Shown: in pieces, positions 1 through 7,089 of the stretch | Layout: the number at the start of each line of letters is the position of its first letter | Position numbering within the stretch: the first letter of the stretch is position 1 | NCBI GenBank assembly: GCA_030733815.1 | Contig: JAUZQE010000011.1 | Span: forward strand, 1-64,000 | DNA length: 64,000 bases | Source of the DNA: Yanghanlia caeni | GTDB taxonomy: Bacteria; Pseudomonadota; Gammaproteobacteria; Burkholderiales; Burkholderiaceae_B | Direction of reading: 5' to 3' | Made by a program: the position numbers and the translations under genes | Notes under the pieces: model-generated | The model's input: the letters and a program-made list of their open reading frames with translations, nothing else | Databases searched by the model: none | What the model was told of the DNA's origin: nothing

Positions 1-2
1 GC

Positions 3-308
3 TATCAAGGTGTGGGCAAGCGCGAAGAACACCAGGGGCGCGATGTGCAGTGGCATATTGCGTTGCGCCCGAGCCTGCGCAAGAAGTTGAGCAAGACGGT
101 GCAATCCTTGCAAGACGCCTATGAACACACCAAGGCCAGCCTGCGGGCCAAGGTGGAGCACCCGTTTCGGGTGATCAAACGGCAGTTCGGCTACACGAAG
201 GTGAGGTATCGGGGGCTGGCGAAAAACACCGCGCAGTTGCTGACGCTGTTCACGTTGAGCAATCTGTGGATGGCGCGACGACATTTGATGGCAGAGGTGC
301 GCCCATAG
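3..308 (+). CDS. IS5 family transposase, C-terminal part (5' truncated by window)
   Basis: About 101 residues of the C-terminal catalytic region of an IS4/IS5 superfamily DDE transposase. The reading frame is open to the window edge, so the true start lies upstream; the GTG at 12 is not a real start. The segment REEHQGRDVQWHIALRP and then R-(3)-E-(6)-K (ending VEHPFRVIK) match the signature around the catalytic glutamate of the IS5 group. The end, in a hydrophobic LFTLSNLWMARRHL stretch, is typical of the family. Whether the copy is intact cannot be judged from here. Confidence 0.85.
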   Translation, partial: YQGVGKREEHQGRDVQWHIALRPSLRKKLSKTVQSLQDAYEHTKASLRAKVEHPFRVIKRQFGYTKVRYRGLAKNTAQLLTLFTLSNLWMARRHLMAEVRP

Positions 309-317
309 GGCACCAAG

Positions 318-338
318 GGGCCCGGAAACGGGCTCTTT
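318..338 (+). terminator. Terminator-like hairpin after the transposase
   Basis: Stem GCCCG (320-324) and CGGGC (329-333) with a GAAA loop, extendable by G-T and G-C pairs, followed by TCTTTT. It lies ten bases after the transposase stop and fits a weak intrinsic terminator that would isolate the downstream operon. Confidence 0.5.
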
Positions 339-451
339 TGAGCGAAAACACGACGGAAAATCGGGATTTTGGACGTTTTTTTCTGATTTTCTGAAATCAG
401 GCGACAAGCAGTGATGAATTTGGGTCGGCTGGCTGATTGTTCAGACCGTCC

Positions 452-634
452 CAAAGTTTCAGGGATTATTCAGGTATAGGGCGATCCGTCTCAAATTCCC
501 AATTATTTCTGTCGGGATTCTTGATCTATCTTTGGTTTTACGAAGATCACCTGGCGTGTTCGTTGACTTCCATTCGGGCCCTCACTAACGTGTAACAGCG
601 TTTATTCATTCGCGCGCCGACATGGAGAATAACT
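452..634 (+). promoter_or_regulatory. Upstream region of the heme-copper operon
   Basis: About 180 non-coding bases between the insertion sequence end and the first gene of the operon; together with the IS tail it makes a stretch of over 300 bases without a gene. The promoter of the operon should lie here if it is not in the IS. The part 480-560 is AT-richer than its surroundings. I looked for an FNR/NNR-type TTGAT-N4-ATCAA dyad and found only a single TTGAT at 521-525, so no regulator can be assigned. Confidence 0.4.
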
Positions 635-805
635 ATGGCCACGTCTGATCATAATGACCTGAACGACCCGAACGCGCCCATTCCCTGGATGCAGAAGCTG
701 CTCGACAGCCCGTTCATTCTGCTGATATTGGGCGTCATGATTCCGATGATCGTCTACAACCTTTGGGGCGTCGTCGAAATCCTTCTCATACCCGCAAGCC
801 AATAA
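635..805 (+). CDS. 56-aa single-span membrane peptide, small oxidase subunit candidate
   Basis: Codons 635-805 encode 56 residues: a polar Asn/Asp-rich N terminus, then PIPWMQKLLDSPF, then one hydrophobic helix (about residues 28-50, ILLILGVMIPMIVYNLWGVV) and a short tail. GGAG at 624-627 gives a good ribosome site seven bases before ATG 635; the ATG at 622 runs into an early stop. The gene stops 18 bases before the CuA subunit, so it is probably the first gene of the operon. Small single-helix subunits are common in heme-copper and bd oxidases, which suggests a structural or assembly role. I do not recognise the family. Confidence 0.75.
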   Translation: MATSDHNDLNDPNAPIPWMQKLLDSPFILLILGVMIPMIVYNLWGVVEILLIPASQ

Positions 806-823
806 TCGCTGGAGTACTGCAGA

Positions 824-1363
824 ATGAGCGCTATTCTTCCGCCGGCAGACCGACTTTGGTACAAGCACCCCATCGACAGGGTTGAAGGCACCTGGATCGC
901 CATCGCCCTGCTGTGGTGCGTCATTCTGTTCGTCATGATGACGGGCTGGCACGTCTGGGGCAAACAGAACCTTTCCACCGAAACCTACCGTACGACCTCG
1001 GCTCAGTTCATGGAAAAAACCCAGGCCATGGTCGATCAGTACACGGTTCGCACCGAAACCGAAATGAAAATACCGGTGGTCGCTCCCCCACCCGGCAGCG
1101 ACATTTACCTGCTCGCGCGCCTGTGGGATTTCTGGCCGATTCTCGAGCTGGAAAAAGACAAGACCTACCGGCTGCATCTCACGGCTCTCGATTACAACCA
1201 CGGCTTTTCCCTGCAACCGGCAAATATCAATATTCAAATGGTGCCGGGCTTCGAACACGTGGTCACCATAACACCAAACGAGGCCGGCACGTATTCACTG
1301 GTATGCAATGAATACTGTGGTTTGGGTCACCACCGCATGGTAAGCCGCCTGTACGTCAAATAA
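824..1363 (+). CDS. CuA-containing subunit II (NorS/CoxB-like)
   Basis: A 179-aa subunit II of a heme-copper enzyme, anchored by one N-terminal helix (about residues 25-45) with a periplasmic cupredoxin domain. The binuclear CuA site is complete: H126 in DYNHGF, then C161-x3-C165-x3-H169-x2-M172 in CNEYCGLGHHRM. CuA takes electrons from a soluble cytochrome c or cupredoxin and hands them to subunit I. The protein is short and single-span, like ba3-type oxidases and the NorS subunit of sNOR enzymes rather than mitochondrial-type CoxB. The start has GGAG at 811-814. It sits 20 bases before the catalytic subunit. Confidence 0.9.
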   Translation: MSAILPPADRLWYKHPIDRVEGTWIAIALLWCVILFVMMTGWHVWGKQNLSTETYRTTSAQFMEKTQAMVDQYTVRTETEMKIPVVAPPPGSDIYLLARLWDFWPILELEKDKTYRLHLTALDYNHGFSLQPANINIQMVPGFEHVVTITPNEAGTYSLVCNEYCGLGHHRMVSRLYVK

Positions 1364-1383
1364 CAATAACGGGGAGACAAACC

Positions 1384-3075
1384 ATGACCACCACCTATCG
1401 CGTATGTCCGCGCTCCGGGCTGCAGTTCGAAGCCCAGGCGGAACGTCTCATCAAATTCAACATCACGGCCGGCATATTGTGGCTTGCCTTCGGCGGCATT
1501 CTGGCCATTGGCGTCGTGCTCACACGCTGGCCCGCCATTCGCTGGCTCGAAGCGCACACCTTCTACATGGTGCTTACCGCGCACGGCCTCGACATGCTGA
1601 TCTTCTGGCTCATGTTCTTCGAGGTCGCATTCCTGTATTTCTGTGCGTCCGTGCTATTGCGGTGTCGCATCGCTGCGCCCAAAGTGGCCTGGCTGGCATT
1701 TGCGCTCATGGTCATCGGTTCGCTGCTCAACAACTACGCAGTGTTCCAGGGCGGCTCCAGCGTCATGATGACCAGCTACGTGCCCATGATGGCCGACCCC
1801 AACTTCTACCTCGGCATCATTCTGTTTGCCGTGGGGGCGCTGCTGGGCTGCGCCGTGTTTTTCGGCACCCTGGTTGTTGCACGCCGCGAAAAAACCTACG
1901 AAGGCTCCATGCCGCTGGTGGCATTTGGGGGCCTTACCGCCGCAATCATCATGGTGTTCACGCTGCTGTCGGGCGCGCTCATCATCGTACCCACCTGGTT
2001 CATGTCGCTGGGTCTCATGAAGGTCGACCCGCTCATCTACCGCACGGTGTGGTGGGCACTGGGCCACTCCTCGCAACAGGTCAACGTCGCCATGCACGTC
2101 ACCGTGTGGTATTTCGTGGCCGCCGTGGTTCTGGGTGCCAAACCCATGAGCGAACGGGTCAGCCGCGTGGCGTTCCTGCTGTATATCCTGTTCCTGCAGC
2201 TGGCATCGGCGCACCATCTGCTGGGCGACCCGGGGCTTTCCACCGCCTGGAAAATTACCAACACCAGCTACTTCATGTATCTGGCAGTGCTGGCCTCCAT
2301 GCTGCATGGGCTTACCGTACCGGGCGCCATGGAAGTCGCACAGCGGCAGAAGGGCTATACCAAGGGCCTGTTCGAATGGCTGCGCAAGGCGCCCTGGAGC
2401 AACCCCGCCTTCTCGGCCGTCTTCATCGCGCTGATCGGTTTCGGTTTCCTGGGCGGCATCACCGGCGTCATGATGGGCACCGAACAGCTCAACCTCATCA
2501 TTCACAACACCATCTACGTTCCGGGGCACTTCCACGCCACCGTCGTCGTGGGCACCACGCTCACCTTCATGGGCGTCATGTACTACCTCATTCCGGTTCT
2601 GTTCCGGCGCGAAGTCATCAACCCCACTCTGGCCAAATGGCAGCCCTATCTGTTCGGCCTGTCCATGTATTTCCTGTGCCTGGTCATGATGGGGGCCGGC
2701 ACGCTGGGCGTATCGCGCCGCCACTGGGACATGGCCTTCCAGGGCGCCGCACTTGCCTATGAATGGCCCGGGGCCGCTTACCTCATGATGGCACTCGTCG
2801 GCATCAGCGGCATCGTTGCCATCGCCGGCGGCATCGTGTTCGTTTACCTGGTTCTGGGCTCGTTGCTGTGGGGCCGCAGGCTCGACGCCGGCGCCACCAG
2901 CGCCCAGTTCACGCCGCTGGGGCGTGCCGCACCCAGCGCCGCCGCGCAAACCTACGGGTCCATGGGCTTCGTGGCACCGGGCACCTTCGTTCTGGCAATG
3001 GTCTTCCTGGTTGCCTTCGTCGTCTATTACTTCATCAACTGGAAGTACCTGTCGACCCTCTGGGGCCTGAGCTGA
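1384..3075 (+). CDS. norY: Heme-copper subunit I lacking the active-site Tyr (sNOR/NorY-like)
   Basis: A 563-aa polytopic protein with about 12 to 14 hydrophobic segments. All heme and CuB histidines are present: H67 (low-spin heme, helix II), H228 (CuB, helix VI), H277-H278 (CuB, helix VII), and H382 and H384 in GHFH (helix X), plus H374. In oxygen reductases of type A and B the helix VI motif is HPEVY, with the Tyr cross-linked to the CuB His; here it reads HSSQQ (228-232), so this Tyr is absent. Together with the CuA subunit and SenC neighbours this fits the nitric oxide reductases called sNOR (norSY-senC of Nitrosomonas). NO as substrate is inference; automated pipelines would call it a cytochrome c oxidase subunit I. 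GGGGAG at 1371-1376 fixes the start. Confidence 0.75.
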   Translation: MTTTYRVCPRSGLQFEAQAERLIKFNITAGILWLAFGGILAIGVVLTRWPAIRWLEAHTFYMVLTAHGLDMLIFWLMFFEVAFLYFCASVLLRCRIAAPKVAWLAFALMVIGSLLNNYAVFQGGSSVMMTSYVPMMADPNFYLGIILFAVGALLGCAVFFGTLVVARREKTYEGSMPLVAFGGLTAAIIMVFTLLSGALIIVPTWFMSLGLMKVDPLIYRTVWWALGHSSQQVNVAMHVTVWYFVAAVVLGAKPMSERVSRVAFLLYILFLQLASAHHLLGDPGLSTAWKITNTSYFMYLAVLASMLHGLTVPGAMEVAQRQKGYTKGLFEWLRKAPWSNPAFSAVFIALIGFGFLGGITGVMMGTEQLNLIIHNTIYVPGHFHATVVVGTTLTFMGVMYYLIPVLFRREVINPTLAKWQPYLFGLSMYFLCLVMMGAGTLGVSRRHWDMAFQGAALAYEWPGAAYLMMALVGISGIVAIAGGIVFVYLVLGSLLWGRRLDAGATSAQFTPLGRAAPSAAAQTYGSMGFVAPGTFVLAMVFLVAFVVYYFINWKYLSTLWGLS

Positions 3076-3084
3076 TCAACACGC

Positions 3085-3115
3085 CCGTGCCCCGCCCTCG
3101 TGGTGCGGGGCACGG
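3085..3115 (+). other. Strong intercistronic hairpin between norY-like gene and ctaB
   Basis: A perfect 11-bp inverted repeat, CCGTGCCCCGC (3085-3095) and GCGGGGCACGG (3105-3115), with a 9-base loop, fills most of the 52-base gap. No T-run follows on the plus strand, so it is more likely an mRNA processing or stabilising element, or a partial terminator that lowers expression of the maturation genes relative to the catalytic subunits. Confidence 0.6.
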
Positions 3116-3127
3116 CTGGAGTCGAGC

Positions 3128-4054
3128 ATGAATCGTGCTGAAAGTTCTCTTGCGTCGCCGCCGCTGGCGGCGCCCGCAGCCGTTTGCCCGGTACACCCAC
3201 GCTGGCGCCTCATCCTCAGCATCTTCAAACTGCGTATCGGCGTGCTGATCACCCTTACGGCACTTGCGGGCATGGCCAGCGTTCCCGGTGGCACGGCAAA
3301 CGGCTGGCAGGCACTGGTGCTGGCGCTCGGCGTGCTGGTGGCTTCGGCCAGCGCCGGGGCCTTCAACCAGTACGTCGAAGCCGAAACCGATCGCCTCATG
3401 GCCCGTACGCGCAGCCGGGCGTTCTCCAGCGGGGCGCTTCAACGCAAGCCGCGCTGGCTGCTTCTCATGCTGGCCATGGTTATTGCGGCCTTCCTCGGCA
3501 CCGGCACGCTCATCAACTGGGTCAGCGCCCTGTACGTGCTGCTGGGAGCCCTCACGTATGCATTCGTGTACACGGTCGGCCTGAAGCGGCGCACGCCCTG
3601 GAACATCGTCATCGGTGGTGCGGCGGGCAGCTTTGCCGTGCTGGCAGGCGCGGCGGCGGCCAACCCCCACGTGGCGGCGCAGGGCTGGCTGCTGGCCCTG
3701 GTGCTGCTGCTCTGGACCCCGCCCCATTTCTGGAGCCTGGCCATTGCCAACCGCGAACAGTACGCAGCGGCGGGCGTGCCCATGCTGCCCGTCGTCGTGG
3801 GCGCTGAACGCGCCGCGCGCATCGTGCACTACAGCGCCATGGCCCTGGTCGCCGCATCGCTGCTGCCGCTTGCCGTTGGTTCCGGCTGGGCCTATGGCTT
3901 TGGTGCAATCGTGGGCGGTGTGCACTTTCTGCGCAAAACGGCCGCCCTGGCACAGCAGCCCGTGAAATCACGCGCCATGGCCGCGTTCTTCGCCTCCATG
4001 GCTCAACTCAGCATCCTGATTGCAGGGGTATGGGTCGATGCAGCATTACGGTAA
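3128..4054 (+). CDS. ctaB: Protoheme IX farnesyltransferase-like (heme O synthase)
   Basis: A 308-aa UbiA-superfamily prenyltransferase with about eight or nine membrane helices. The prenyl-diphosphate/metal motif appears as NQYVEAETDRLMARTRSR (near residues 81-98) and the family motif TPPHFWSLAI is present around residue 200. CtaB/CyoE converts heme B into heme O for the high-spin site of many heme-copper enzymes. Its place in the operon suggests that one of the two subunit I proteins carries heme O or A. The first Asp of the usual NxxxDxxxD motif is Glu here, a conservative change. It overlaps the SenC gene start by 17 bases. Confidence 0.9.
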   Translation: MNRAESSLASPPLAAPAAVCPVHPRWRLILSIFKLRIGVLITLTALAGMASVPGGTANGWQALVLALGVLVASASAGAFNQYVEAETDRLMARTRSRAFSSGALQRKPRWLLLMLAMVIAAFLGTGTLINWVSALYVLLGALTYAFVYTVGLKRRTPWNIVIGGAAGSFAVLAGAAAANPHVAAQGWLLALVLLLWTPPHFWSLAIANREQYAAAGVPMLPVVVGAERAARIVHYSAMALVAASLLPLAVGSGWAYGFGAIVGGVHFLRKTAALAQQPVKSRAMAAFFASMAQLSILIAGVWVDAALR

Positions 4055-4994
4055 ACGGGCAAATGTTCGGTGGTGGCAGCGGTTCCTTGCGCGATCGGCC
4101 ACAGGCCTTCTGGGGTTCGCTCTGGCGGGCACCGCCTTGCCGGCAGGTGCCGTAACCGCCGCCAATCACGCAACAACCGGCGTGGGCGCTGCCCAGCGTT
4201 CGGCGGGCGAGCTACCTTCCATCAACGAATCCCTCGCCGTTCGCCTGGCGCAAGACGCCATCGGTCGCAGCGTGCCCGACTTTCCGCTGCGCACCCGCGA
4301 GGGCGAAACCGTGCAGCTCAGCCACTACCGTGGCAAACCCCTGCTGGTCAGCTTCATCTACACCGGCTGCTTCGAAATCTGCCCCACTCAAACGCGCAAT
4401 CTGCTCGAGGCGGTCCGAGGCCTCGAAACCATGCTTGGCGAAGACCATTTCAACGTGGTCAGCATCGGCTTCAACCAGCCGTTCGACGATCCTTCCGCCA
4501 TGCGCGCGTTCGCCGCGCAACACCGCATTCACCATCGCAACTGGCAATTCCTCAGCCCCAACGCGCACGATGTCGAAGCACTCACGCGCACCTTCGGGTT
4601 CAGCTGGGTGCAAACACCGGCCGGCTTCGATCACGTTCTGGGTGTCACGGTGGTCGACGCCGAAGGCCGAATCCACACCCAGGTTCTGGGCGATGGCGTT
4701 CGCACCGAACAGCTGGGCACCGCACTGCGCAGGCTGCTGCTTTACGAGCAGCCACAAAGCCTTACGGGCGCCGCCGGCCTTTTCGAACGTGTACGCATAC
4801 TCTGCACCGTTTACGACGCCAAAACGGGGCAATACCGCTACGACTGGAAACTCATCTTTCAGGCAACCAGCGGCCTGCTGTTCTTCCTCACCATGTTCAT
4901 CTGGCTGTTCGGTGAATGGCGTCGCCAGCGGCGGCACCGTCCACCCCGTACATCATGCACCACACCCGTACACGCAGCACCCGACGAGGCCTGA
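4038..4994 (+). CDS. senC: SCO1/SenC copper chaperone with C-terminal anchor
   Basis: A 318-aa periplasmic thioredoxin-fold protein. The signal or anchor segment is at about residues 12-35. The copper-binding CxxxC is C111-FEI-C115 (YTGCFEICP) and the third ligand is H199 (FDHVLG). SenC/Sco proteins assemble the CuA site, which suits the subunit II two genes upstream. Unusual for the family is an extra C-terminal transmembrane helix (about residues 278-297, LIFQATSGLLFFLTMFIWLF) followed by a basic tail. I chose ATG 4038 because AGGGG stands nine bases before it; an in-frame TTG at 4020 is less likely. Confidence 0.9.
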   Translation: MQHYGKRANVRWWQRFLARSATGLLGFALAGTALPAGAVTAANHATTGVGAAQRSAGELPSINESLAVRLAQDAIGRSVPDFPLRTREGETVQLSHYRGKPLLVSFIYTGCFEICPTQTRNLLEAVRGLETMLGEDHFNVVSIGFNQPFDDPSAMRAFAAQHRIHHRNWQFLSPNAHDVEALTRTFGFSWVQTPAGFDHVLGVTVVDAEGRIHTQVLGDGVRTEQLGTALRRLLLYEQPQSLTGAAGLFERVRILCTVYDAKTGQYRYDWKLIFQATSGLLFFLTMFIWLFGEWRRQRRHRPPRTSCTTPVHAAPDEA

Positions 4995-6538
4995 ACGCCT
5001 GGCGCCGCGTCGAAGGGGGCTTCGACGCGGTGCTTGGCCCGGCCCATAATCCATTGCGCCATCTGGGCACATTGGGCTTTCTGGCCCTGTGGCTGCTGGC
5101 GGCCACCGGCATCGTGCTGTATGCGCTGTTCGACACCTCCGTGGCCGGAGCCTGGCACTCTGTGGAACGTCTGGCGCACTTGCCGCTGGGCTCGGGGCGG
5201 CTGCTGCGCGGGCTGCACCGGTACGCCGCCGACCTGCTGATGGTGGTCGTGGCCCTGCATATCGTGCGTGAATGGCTGCACGGCCACGCCCGGGGTGCGC
5301 GCCGCTTTCACTGGCTCACTGGCGTGCCGGCGGTGGTGCTCTGCTTCATTACCGCCATTGGCGGCTTCTGGCTGAACTGGGATCACCTCGCGCAATACTC
5401 GGCCATTTCCACGTTCGAGTGGCTGGATACCCTGCCGCTTTTCGCCTCACCGCTCGCCCGCAACTTTCTTGCACCCGCTGCGTTCAGCGACCGCATGTTC
5501 TCGCTATTTGTGTTCGTGCATGTGGGGCTGCCGCTGCTGCTGCTGTTTGCCCTCTGGTTCCATATCCAGCGGCTGTCGCATGTAGCCATGCTGCCGCCAC
5601 GGCGGCTGACCCTGGGTGTGGTGCTCACGCTGGCCGGGCTGGCGCTGGTGAGCCCGGTACTCAGCCACCCGCCTGCCGCGCTCGGCCAAACGCCCGTCTC
5701 TCTGCGCATCGACTGGCTGCTGCTGTGGCTGCACCCGGTCACCGACGCCACCTCGCCGCATGTCACGCTGGCATTGCTTGGCGGAGCGCTTGCCGTGCTG
5801 CTGGCCCTGCCCTTCGTGGGGCGCGCATCGCGCCCGGCGGCCGCCGTCGTTCACCCGCAGGAATGCAGCGGCTGCGGCTGGTGCTTCGACGACTGCCCGT
5901 ATGCCGCCATCAGCATGGTGCCACGCCCCGGGCAACCGGCCGGGCGCCTTCTTGCGCACGTCGACACCGATCTGTGTACGGCCTGCGGCATCTGTGCCGG
6001 CGCGTGCCCATCTTCCACGCCCCTGCGCACTGCCGAACCTCTCGTAACCGGCATCGATCTGCCCCGGCTGCCCGTCACCATGCTGCGCAATCAGCTGCGC
6101 GCACAACTGCAGCACCATCTGCGCCACGGCGCCGAAGCGCCCGTCGTTGCCTTCACCTGCCGGCACGGCGCCACCCTGCCACACAGCACGGCACACGTCG
6201 TCCATAGCGAACTCGTCTGCACGGGGCAGTTGCCCCCGTCCTTCATCGAATATGCCCTGCGCTCGGGGGCGGCGGGGGTGCTGGTCGCAGCATGCCCCGA
6301 AGGGGGCTGTGAATTCCGCCTCGGTGAACGCTGGATCGCCCAACGCCTGACGCAGCGGCGCCCCCCTCAGCTGCGCCCGCTTGCCGAACCCGGGCGCCTG
6401 CAACTTGCGTTTGCAGCCGCCGGCGCATCGCGGGTACTTGAACAGGCCGTGCAAGCCCTGCGCGCCAGAACGCACCTACGCGAACACCCGTTACACGAAC
6501 ACCCATCGCACGAACATCGATCACACGAACGCCCATGA
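4955..6538 (+). CDS. Cytochrome b - 2x[4Fe-4S] - MvhD-like fusion protein
   Basis: A 527-aa fusion from ATG 4955 (ATG 4916 is an alternative, adding 13 residues; 4955 aligns better with the sister protein at 8525). Residues 1 to about 290 form a cytochrome b6-type bundle with two bis-His heme sites, H88/H102 and H189/H203, each pair 14 apart. Next come two ferredoxin motifs, CSGCGWCFDDC from residue 304 and CTACGICAGAC from 341. The last part carries C402, C422, C447 and C452 in the pattern TCR...VCTG...AACPEGGC, followed by FRLGERW, which resembles the [2Fe-2S] MvhD/FrhD domain that links hydrogenase to heterodisulfide reductase. The C-terminal tail repeats HEHP-like units. The combination implies electron transfer between quinone or heme b and a low-potential partner. 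I know no described protein with this exact order. Confidence 0.8.
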   Translation: MHHTRTRSTRRGLNAWRRVEGGFDAVLGPAHNPLRHLGTLGFLALWLLAATGIVLYALFDTSVAGAWHSVERLAHLPLGSGRLLRGLHRYAADLLMVVVALHIVREWLHGHARGARRFHWLTGVPAVVLCFITAIGGFWLNWDHLAQYSAISTFEWLDTLPLFASPLARNFLAPAAFSDRMFSLFVFVHVGLPLLLLFALWFHIQRLSHVAMLPPRRLTLGVVLTLAGLALVSPVLSHPPAALGQTPVSLRIDWLLLWLHPVTDATSPHVTLALLGGALAVLLALPFVGRASRPAAAVVHPQECSGCGWCFDDCPYAAISMVPRPGQPAGRLLAHVDTDLCTACGICAGACPSSTPLRTAEPLVTGIDLPRLPVTMLRNQLRAQLQHHLRHGAEAPVVAFTCRHGATLPHSTAHVVHSELVCTGQLPPSFIEYALRSGAAGVLVAACPEGGCEFRLGERWIAQRLTQRRPPQLRPLAEPGRLQLAFAAAGASRVLEQAVQALRARTHLREHPLHEHPSHEHRSHERP

Positions 6539-7089
6539 CACCGAACGCCGCCGGACCCGTCGCATCCGTCACACCTCGCCATCCCCGCCCCGGGCCGGCG
6601 CAGTGGTTCGGGCAGCTCGTGCTGTACGGGCTGTTCGCGGCCTTCATCGGCGTGTTCTCGCATTGGCCAACGTATCACCCGATCGGTGCCAATCAAGCCC
6701 TGGTGAAGGTCAGTGTGGCGCGACTGGGCCAGCCGGTGGGCGAATGCCGGCGGCTCAGTGAAGCCGAGCTGGCCGAGCTTCCCCCGAACATGCGCGACCC
6801 GGTGCGCTGCCCGCGCGAACGCTCGCCCCTCACCATGCAGGTACATGTCGATGACGCACTCGTGCTCGAGCGCGTAGCGCAACCCGGCGGGCTGTCACGC
6901 GATGGCCCGGCCGCCATCTACGAGCGCCTGCTGGTGCCGGCCGGCGAACACCGCATCAGCGTCCGCTTCAACGACGACATCCGGCCCGGCGCGCCCACCC
7001 ACGCGCGCGACGCGGTCGTCACGCTGCAGGCGGGCCAGGTTCTGGTCATAGATTTCGATACCGAAGAAGGCGGGATAGTACTGCGATGA
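6535..7089 (+). CDS. Unknown membrane-anchored periplasmic protein
   Basis: A 184-aa protein with a proline-rich cytoplasmic start, one hydrophobic helix (about residues 26-42, LVLYGLFAAFIGVFS) and a soluble domain of about 140 residues. The soluble part ends in a beta-rich stretch (LLVPAGEHRISVRFND to the C terminus) that looks like an immunoglobulin-like fold or a carrier-type domain. No metal motif is clear; C73 and C96 could form a disulfide. The start overlaps the preceding stop as ATGA, and its own end overlaps the next ATG, so it is translationally coupled within the operon. I do not recognise a family; a structural or accessory subunit of the redox complex is inferred from position only. 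Confidence 0.7.
   Translation: MTPNAAGPVASVTPRHPRPGPAQWFGQLVLYGLFAAFIGVFSHWPTYHPIGANQALVKVSVARLGQPVGECRRLSEAELAELPPNMRDPVRCPRERSPLTMQVHVDDALVLERVAQPGGLSRDGPAAIYERLLVPAGEHRISVRFNDDIRPGAPTHARDAVVTLQAGQVLVIDFDTEEGGIVLR

Larger units (their letters stand above)
1..451 (+). mobile_element. 3' end of an IS5-group insertion sequence
   Basis: The window opens inside an insertion sequence. The transposase ends at 308. After a non-coding tail the sequence reaches TTCAGACCGTCC at 440-451, which resembles the right terminal repeat of IS5-group elements; I place the element end there by resemblance only, because the left end lies outside the window. No target duplication can be checked. The element stops about 180 bases before the first gene of the redox operon. 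Confidence 0.6.
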
